Positions 52,017 through 57,043 of a stretch of 57,043 bases of DNA are shown in pieces (the first letter of the stretch is position 1; each line of letters starts with the position of its first letter). The stretch comes from Tissierellia bacterium (GTDB taxonomy: Bacteria > Bacillota > Clostridia > Tissierellales > Peptoniphilaceae). The notes below the pieces were generated by a model. It saw only the letters and a list, made by a program, of their open reading frames with translations, was not told where the DNA came from and ran no database searches. The DNA is taken from contig JAAYQA010000031.1 of the NCBI GenBank assembly GCA_012519495.1, positions 1 through 57,043 of the forward strand, in the 5' to 3' direction. A program made the position numbers and the translations under genes.

Positions 52017-52724
52017 ATGCGTAGTTTGACAAGAGCGGAACAGGTCGGTTTGGATGCGTATCTGGTAGAACGGGGCATACCGCTTTTGCTTTTGATGGAG
52101 TCGGCCGGCGCAGCACTGGCCGATCAGATCGTAGGCAGACAAGTGGGTCCGGTGCTTGCGGGCGAGGAAAAGAAGAAGGATCTCTCGCAGTATGACACGG
52201 TGGATCTTTTGGCGGGACCGGGAATGAACGGCGGCGACTTATACGTAACGGCAAGAAAGCTGCTTGCAGCCGAAAAAACCGTCCGCCTGTGGGAAAGCCA
52301 AAAAGCTTCTTCGCTGGAGGAAGGGATTGTGTTTGTCATGCGGGAAGCGGCTCTGGCGGCAGGCGTGATTTGCCGTCCGTTTTCTGCTTACACACCGGAA
52401 AAAACCCTCGTGGTGGACGGGGTATTGGGCACGGGGTATCAGCCGACCCGTCCGTTGTCACAGGAATTGGAGGATGCGCTTGGCAAACTGAAGCAGGCCA
52501 AAGAACAAGGCGCCTGTATCGTGGCGTGTGATCTGCCGTCCGGCATTGTGACCGATACGGGTGAGATGCATCCTATGACGGTGGGCGCAGACGAAACCGT
52601 CACCTTTTTTGCACCGAAGTTCGGCCAAATGAAAGAGCCTGCTCTTTTTATGAACGGGCGTTTAACACTGAGCATGCTGGAATTGCCACCTGCTCTGGTG
52701 GACTCGTATTTTTTGTCGAAATAG
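52017..52724 (+). CDS. nnrE: NAD(P)H-hydrate epimerase-like (YjeF_N domain)
   Basis: 235 residues. LLMESAGAALADQI, GPGMNGGDLYV (usual GNGNNGGDG), VVDGVLGTG and ACDLPSGIVTDTG are the YjeF_N hallmarks. The family repairs damaged NAD(P)H hydrates. No kinase (dehydratase) domain is fused or adjacent. Two positions of the nucleotide loop differ from consensus, so activity should be confirmed. RBS GGGGGAAGG. Confidence 0.85.
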   Translation: MRSLTRAEQVGLDAYLVERGIPLLLLMESAGAALADQIVGRQVGPVLAGEEKKKDLSQYDTVDLLAGPGMNGGDLYVTARKLLAAEKTVRLWESQKASSLEEGIVFVMREAALAAGVICRPFSAYTPEKTLVVDGVLGTGYQPTRPLSQELEDALGKLKQAKEQGACIVACDLPSGIVTDTGEMHPMTVGADETVTFFAPKFGQMKEPALFMNGRLTLSMLELPPALVDSYFLSK

Positions 52725-52795
52725 CCGGAAGAAATCGCAAAGGTGCGTGGTCTTGCGCTTGAATAGGGTATACTTTTGACAATGGGTGAAAATAG

Positions 52796-53245
52796 ATGAA
52801 ATTGATGAATTTTTGTATGATCACAAAAGGCAAGCAGGTTCTCGTACAGGATAAAAAAGTTGTGCAGGGCTGGGAAGGGCTGACTTTTCCCGGCGGCAAA
52901 ACGGAAGCGTTCGAAAGCTTTACCGATGCAGTGGTACGGGAAGTGCAGGAAGAAACGGGACTTACCATTGAAAATCCCGAGTTTCGCGGTGTTTTGCAAT
53001 GGGTGTATGAAGACGGAGACCGCGATGTCGTCTTTTTGTATCGCGCAGATACGTTTACTGGTACGCTGCTGGACGAAACCGAAGAGGGACCGGTGTTTTG
53101 GATGGACTGGGATGCGTTTTTAGCTGCAGAGCGCCACGCGGAGTTTATGGATGCGTATTTGCGTGTTCTGCTGGATGATACCGTGTCCGAGGCATTTTGC
53201 CATTATCGCAAGGGGGAAGACAATGCATTCCGATTCTACGGATGA
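52796..53245 (+). CDS. Nudix hydrolase, MutT-like
   Basis: 149 residues with a complete Nudix box at 34-56 (GGKTEAFESFTDAVVREVQE followed by ETGL). Similar to 8-oxo-dGTP/short NTP diphosphatases. First gene of a string whose members overlap one another: the next gene starts inside it. Confidence 0.92.
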   Translation: MKLMNFCMITKGKQVLVQDKKVVQGWEGLTFPGGKTEAFESFTDAVVREVQEETGLTIENPEFRGVLQWVYEDGDRDVVFLYRADTFTGTLLDETEEGPVFWMDWDAFLAAERHAEFMDAYLRVLLDDTVSEAFCHYRKGEDNAFRFYG

Positions 53246-53783
53246 TTACTGCATATCAATCGATGCAGACTGTAAGCTCGACTTACCGACCGATGACGAG
53301 TTGTTGTCGGTATATCGTTTGCTCTTGTTAAACGCGGAGCATCTCATGCCCTGGATGGATTGGGTGGATAAGATTACTTTCAGCAGCCAGCAGGAGGTCA
53401 TCCATGCGTGGCGCAATTTGCCGCAGGAAAAGGGCTTTGAACGGGTCATCTATCTGGAAGGAAAGCCCGTGGGCGCGTGCGGTTTGCGGATTAAGGACTC
53501 CGACTGCGCAGAAATCGGCTATTGGATCGGAAAAGAACACGCAGGCCAAGGGCATATGACAAAGATCGTTCGCTTTCTGACCGACTATGGATTCATGCAT
53601 TATGACTTGCACCGAATCGAGATCCAATGCGCCTTTGGAAACGAAAGGAGCCGCGCCATACCGGAACGCCTCGGCTATACGCAAGAAGCGACATTGCGTG
53701 AGCGGCACCGGCTGCATGGGGTCTATCATGATTTGGTGATTTACGGGATGATAAGAAAGGAATGGGATGGATTGCGTGGATAA
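53223..53783 (+). CDS. GNAT acetyltransferase, RimJ/RimL type
   Basis: 186 residues. The acetyl-CoA site is seen in EIGYWIGKEHAGQGHMTKIV and HRIEIQCAFGNERSRAIPERLGYTQEATLRE. The family acetylates protein N-termini or small molecules. Start at 53223 because GGGGGAAG precedes it; it overlaps the Nudix gene by 23 nt and the sirtuin gene by 17 nt. Confidence 0.9.
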   Translation: MHSDSTDDYCISIDADCKLDLPTDDELLSVYRLLLLNAEHLMPWMDWVDKITFSSQQEVIHAWRNLPQEKGFERVIYLEGKPVGACGLRIKDSDCAEIGYWIGKEHAGQGHMTKIVRFLTDYGFMHYDLHRIEIQCAFGNERSRAIPERLGYTQEATLRERHRLHGVYHDLVIYGMIRKEWDGLRG

Positions 53784-54510
53784 GATAGCGCAAGCAAGAG
53801 AATGGATCCAACATACAGACAATATTGTGTTTTTCGGCGGAGCCGGTACATCGACAGAAAGCGGGATACCGGATTTTCGCAGTGAAAACGGCTTATACAG
53901 CCGACCCGGCAAAGCGGGCGTTTCGCCGGAATATGCCTTGAGCCACCCTTTTATGGTGGAAAACCCCGACGACTTTTCCTATCTGTACAAGAACAATCTG
54001 ATCTATCCGGATGCGGTGCCGAGTGTGCTGCACCGCGTGCTGGTCGAATGGGAAGAGCAAGGCAAACTGAAAACCATCATAACCCAAAATGTGGACCGGC
54101 TGCATCAAAAGGCAGGCTCCACCCGTGTGATCGAACTGCACGGAAATCTGTCGGATCATCAGTGTGCCCAATGCGGCAAGCGCTTTGATGTGGATTATGC
54201 GCTGCAATTTGAAAACGCCGCCATCTGCGATGCCTGTGGCGGATTTGTGCGCCCGATGGTTACCCTGTACGGTGAATCGCTCCCTGTCGGTGCGTATGAA
54301 CAGGCTGCCCAGGCGGTTTCTTCAGCGGATGTACTGATTGTGGCCGGTACGAGTCTGGTAGTGTATCCGGCGGCGGGGCTTTTGCAGTATTATCGCGGCA
54401 ACAAGCTGCTTCTCATCAATAAGCAGACAACGCCGCAGGATAAGCGGGCAGACCTTGTCTTCCGGGACGATATCGGCTTTGTATTGGAACAGATCAGCAA
54501 GGAAGCCTGA
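53767..54510 (+). CDS. cobB: NAD-dependent protein deacylase (sirtuin)
   Basis: 247 residues. GAGTSTESGIPDFRS (26-39), TQNVDRLH (106-113), catalytic His125 in ELHG, and a zinc site C133/C136/C154/C157. It removes acyl groups from lysines using NAD. Coupled to the acetyltransferase gene just upstream. Confidence 0.95.
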   Translation: MDCVDKIAQAREWIQHTDNIVFFGGAGTSTESGIPDFRSENGLYSRPGKAGVSPEYALSHPFMVENPDDFSYLYKNNLIYPDAVPSVLHRVLVEWEEQGKLKTIITQNVDRLHQKAGSTRVIELHGNLSDHQCAQCGKRFDVDYALQFENAAICDACGGFVRPMVTLYGESLPVGAYEQAAQAVSSADVLIVAGTSLVVYPAAGLLQYYRGNKLLLINKQTTPQDKRADLVFRDDIGFVLEQISKEA

Positions 54511-54511
54511 T

Positions 54512-55138
54512 ATGAAAGAATTGTACATCACCCGGCACGGCCAGACCGAATGGAATGTGGCCGGCCGTTTGCAGGGCATATCCAATTCGCCTCTTACCGA
54601 AAAAGGCGCAGCGGATGCCAAACGCCTGGGAAAGCGACTGGCTGCGGTGCCGATCGACAAGGTGTTCTGTTCGGATTTGCTGCGAGCACAGGAAACGGCA
54701 GCGCTGATTATGCAGGACCGTGCACCGATTGTAACCGATCCGCGCCTGCGCGAATTGCATATGGGAAACTGGGAAGCCAAATTGCTGCAGGATCTGAAAG
54801 AGGAAGAACCGGAAATCTACCGGCAGTTTGAAACCGGCAGCGCAGGGTTCCATCCGGCAGGCGGGGAGAGCATGCGCACTGTCTGGGACCGGGTGAAAGA
54901 AGCGCTGACAGAGATAGAAGACGATCCGGCCGACACCGCTTTGATCGTATGCCACGGAAAAACGCAGGGCCTGCTTCTGGACATCCTGCAGGGAAAAGAA
55001 TTCGGCGGTGACACCCGCGTTTTGCCGGGCACGGCACTGTCGCATTTTGTGCGGGAAGAGGGCGTCTGGCGGGCCGTACTGCTCGGTGATACGCGCCATA
55101 TAGAGGGAATAACGACGAATGAATATCAAGTGGAATAA
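54512..55138 (+). CDS. Histidine phosphatase family protein
   Basis: 208 residues of the phosphoglycerate-mutase-like superfamily: catalytic His9 in ITRHGQTEWN, LRELHMGNWE and the second catalytic His in IVCHGKTQG. Could be a broad phosphatase or an alpha-ribazole phosphatase (CobC); sequence alone does not decide. RBS AAGGAAG inside the sirtuin end. Confidence 0.92.
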   Translation: MKELYITRHGQTEWNVAGRLQGISNSPLTEKGAADAKRLGKRLAAVPIDKVFCSDLLRAQETAALIMQDRAPIVTDPRLRELHMGNWEAKLLQDLKEEEPEIYRQFETGSAGFHPAGGESMRTVWDRVKEALTEIEDDPADTALIVCHGKTQGLLLDILQGKEFGGDTRVLPGTALSHFVREEGVWRAVLLGDTRHIEGITTNEYQVE

Positions 55139-56363
55139 AAAGTATCTGACGATTGCCGTCTATGCGTTTTTGGTGATAGCGGCCGGCATACTGTTTTTCC
55201 GGATTACCGAAGGGGCCAGTATCGACTCTTTGAACCCGCGCAGTATCCTGCGTATGCTGACCCCGATTTTTATCGGCCTGGCGATTGCATATCTCGTCAA
55301 TCTGCTTTTGGTCTTATTTGAAAAACGACTGTTTACCCGCGGGAAGCTGAAGGACACGAAGCCTGCCATGCGGCGCAGCCTGTCGTTGATTCTTTCCTAT
55401 CTGGCTTTCTTTCTTATCGTCGGAGGGTTTTTAGTGCTTATGGTGCCGCGCCTGGCCGAGAGCTTTGAAGGTCTCGCAAAAGCCGTGCCCCAGTATGTGC
55501 GAAACACATCCGGATGGGTCAGCAAGCGGCTGGCTGCAGAAAGCATGGATTCAGAGGTTATCAACTATCTTAAAGACCAATGGGAGACCTTTGTTACCTG
55601 GGTGAACAATTTCGTGACGCGGACCCTGCCGGTGGTAGGCGATTTTCTCGTGTCAACATTTACCAGCCTCATCAACTTTTTCATCGGATTCATTTTATCG
55701 ATCTATTTCCTGATCCGAAAAGAACATTATGGCGGGATTGTCAATAAAATGCTGTTTGCCCTTTTGCCGATCGAACTGGCCGAGCGCATCCACGATGTCG
55801 CCATCCGCATGGATACTTTAATGAAACAGTATATCAAAGGCCAGCTGATCATCTCTTTCATACTCAGCGTTTTCTTCTTTGTCATCATGCTCATTATGGG
55901 GATCAATTACGCGTTTTTGCTGGCGTTTATCCTGTTCGTGACAGACCTTATCCCGGTTGTCGGGCCCTGGATCGGATCGATTCCTGTGATCCTGATCATC
56001 TTCATACAGGACCCGGTGAAAGGCCTGTGGTTCATTCCGATTATTCTGATCGGCCAGCAGCTGGAGAGCAGCTTCCTTTCACCCCGCGTACAGGGGCAGC
56101 AGCTGGGCGTGTCGGCGTTTTGGATTATGGTCACCCTGATCGTCGCCAATCACTTCTTCGGACTGATCGGCATGGTCGTCGGTTTGCCGGTTTTTGTGCT
56201 GATCTATTCGCTGGTGCGCGATTCGGTCAACGAACGCCTGCAGCGCAGAGGTTTGTCGGCCAAAACGGATGATTATATTCACATGGATCAAAAACCGCTT
56301 CCGATTGAACACGGGTCTGTCCCGATCCGCTTTGCGGAGAATCGGGAAGATTTTGGTGAATAA
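55119..56363 (+). CDS. AI-2E family transporter (PerM-like)
   Basis: 414 residues with about eight helices in the usual grouping: two N-terminal helices, one near 88-108, then a soluble segment and a C-terminal block with IPVVGPWIGSIPVILI and GQQLESSFLSPRVQG. The family includes the exporter TqsA and Na+/H+ antiporters. Overlaps the phosphatase gene by 20 nt. Confidence 0.92.
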   Translation: MNIKWNKKYLTIAVYAFLVIAAGILFFRITEGASIDSLNPRSILRMLTPIFIGLAIAYLVNLLLVLFEKRLFTRGKLKDTKPAMRRSLSLILSYLAFFLIVGGFLVLMVPRLAESFEGLAKAVPQYVRNTSGWVSKRLAAESMDSEVINYLKDQWETFVTWVNNFVTRTLPVVGDFLVSTFTSLINFFIGFILSIYFLIRKEHYGGIVNKMLFALLPIELAERIHDVAIRMDTLMKQYIKGQLIISFILSVFFFVIMLIMGINYAFLLAFILFVTDLIPVVGPWIGSIPVILIIFIQDPVKGLWFIPIILIGQQLESSFLSPRVQGQQLGVSAFWIMVTLIVANHFFGLIGMVVGLPVFVLIYSLVRDSVNERLQRRGLSAKTDDYIHMDQKPLPIEHGSVPIRFAENREDFGE

Positions 56364-56400
56364 TTCGATGCGGTATTTCCATCCTCTCCCGGGGATAGTG

Positions 56401-56406
56401 TATAAT
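56401..56406 (+). promoter_or_regulatory. -10 box of murA
   Basis: TATAAT 27 nt before the ATG; the -35 is poor. Confidence 0.45.
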
Positions 56407-56432
56407 GAAATCAAAGAGTTCGGAGGTATATT

Positions 56433-57043
56433 ATGGAACGAATGATTATAGAAAAAAGTCCCGGTCTGGAGGGGTCCATCCGCGTTATGGGCGCAAAGAA
56501 TTCGGCCCTGCCGATTCTGGCCGCCACTTTGCTGGGCACAGAAGAAATTATTTTGGAAGACGTTCCTTCCCTGAAAGATGTGGAAGTGATGATACAGGTA
56601 TTGCAATCCCTGGGGTCGGAAGTGGAATATGTTGACAAAGACACCCTTCGGATTGATGCGTCCCATGTGGACAAAACGGAACCGCCCTATGAATTAATGA
56701 CAAAAATGCGCGCCTCGTTTCTGGTACTGGGGCCGCTTTTAACGCGCCTCGGCGTATCGCGCACATCGATGCCCGGCGGCTGCGCCATCGGCGCCCGTCC
56801 GATCGACTTACACTTAAAGGGCTTTCGTGCATTGGGTGCGGAAGTGGAAGAAAACGACGAAGAGTTTTATGTGGAAGCCGCGGCGAAAAACGGTTTGGTC
56901 GGCGATGCGCTGTATCTGGACTTTCCCTCGGTCGGCGCCACACAAAACATCATTATGGCCGCCACACTGGCCAAAGGCGAGACCGTGATCGAAAACGCGG
57001 CAAAAGAACCGGAAATTGTCGACCTGTGTTCGTTTCTGAACAA
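56433..57043 (+). CDS. murA: UDP-GlcNAc 1-carboxyvinyltransferase, 5' part
   Basis: The first 203 codons of MurA, cut by the window end. MGAKNSALPILAATLL carries the conserved Lys-Asn pair (substrate binding), and SMPGGCAIGARPIDLHLKG holds the catalytic Cys, the fosfomycin target. DFPSVGATQNIIMAA is also typical. It transfers enolpyruvate from PEP to UDP-GlcNAc in the first committed step of peptidoglycan synthesis. CGGAGG is placed 8 nt upstream of the ATG. Confidence 0.96.
   Translation, partial: MERMIIEKSPGLEGSIRVMGAKNSALPILAATLLGTEEIILEDVPSLKDVEVMIQVLQSLGSEVEYVDKDTLRIDASHVDKTEPPYELMTKMRASFLVLGPLLTRLGVSRTSMPGGCAIGARPIDLHLKGFRALGAEVEENDEEFYVEAAAKNGLVGDALYLDFPSVGATQNIIMAATLAKGETVIENAAKEPEIVDLCSFLN

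Noticed and set aside
1..57043. tRNA or rRNA genes, CRISPR arrays, prophage or complete insertion sequences
   Set aside because: Nothing resembling these was found when reading both strands; no transposase or integrase motif appears in any frame.

Overview
The window (about 52% GC by eye) looks like the chromosome of a low-to-mid GC Gram-positive anaerobe of the Bacillota, most likely Clostridia/Tissierellia-like. The reasons are strong AGGAGG-type ribosome sites, a T-box leader, sigma-A-type promoters, the C5 tetrapyrrole route (hemA/hemB/hemL), a ferredoxin-dependent 2-oxoacid oxidoreductase with butyrate kinase, an NADH oxidase for oxygen defence, and no outer-membrane genes. An amino-acid-fermenting, Peptococcus-like organism would fit, but the genus is a guess.

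Layout. 1-6.5 kb: a structured non-coding stretch, then a leftward ATP-grasp ligase/TRAP permease/small membrane protein unit, a DUF937 protein, an L,D-transpeptidase and uppP. 6.6-13.6 kb: a GntR regulator followed by iorA-iorB-buk-brnQ-aminotransferase. This is a near-complete path for importing a branched-chain or aromatic amino acid, transaminating it, oxidising the 2-oxoacid and making ATP. The expected phosphotransacylase is absent. 13.7-17.3 kb: hemA-hemB-hemL. 17.3-19.4 kb: a membrane protein/XRE regulator/exported protein operon with palindromes on its promoter.

19.5-27.9 kb is the most unusual part. Seven translationally overlapping genes encode four divergent B12-binding-type radical SAM enzymes, a GH3-family adenylating enzyme and two GNAT-like proteins. 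The unit has its own promoter, with an inverted repeat around the -10 box, and a composite terminator that starts inside the last gene. It looks like an uncharacterised biosynthetic or modification pathway. The neighbouring hem genes could supply precursors for cobalamin.

28.0-33.4 kb: a large MacB-like ABC protein, then a T-box-controlled ilvN-ilvB pair in reversed order. 33.4-33.8 kb: a decayed small membrane-protein gene abutting an 84-nt near-perfect hairpin. 33.8-36.7 kb: an ArsR regulator with a four-domain CoA-disulfide-reductase/rhodanese/TusA/DsrE-like protein, a sulfane-sulfur module. 36.8-40.5 kb: TetR plus an FtsX-type ABC exporter. 40.6-45.1 kb: a stress or envelope cluster of a solute-binding/vWA lipoprotein, XpaC, a second solute-binding protein and TelA. 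45.2-50.3 kb: NADH oxidase, then an ABC transporter with a TraB/GumN-like lipoprotein. 50.5-57.0 kb: a class-3 aldehyde dehydrogenase, a YjeF-type epimerase, a Nudix/GNAT/sirtuin/histidine-phosphatase/AI-2E-transporter string, and the 5' part of murA, which runs off the window.

All product names rest on reading translated motifs by eye; no database search was run.
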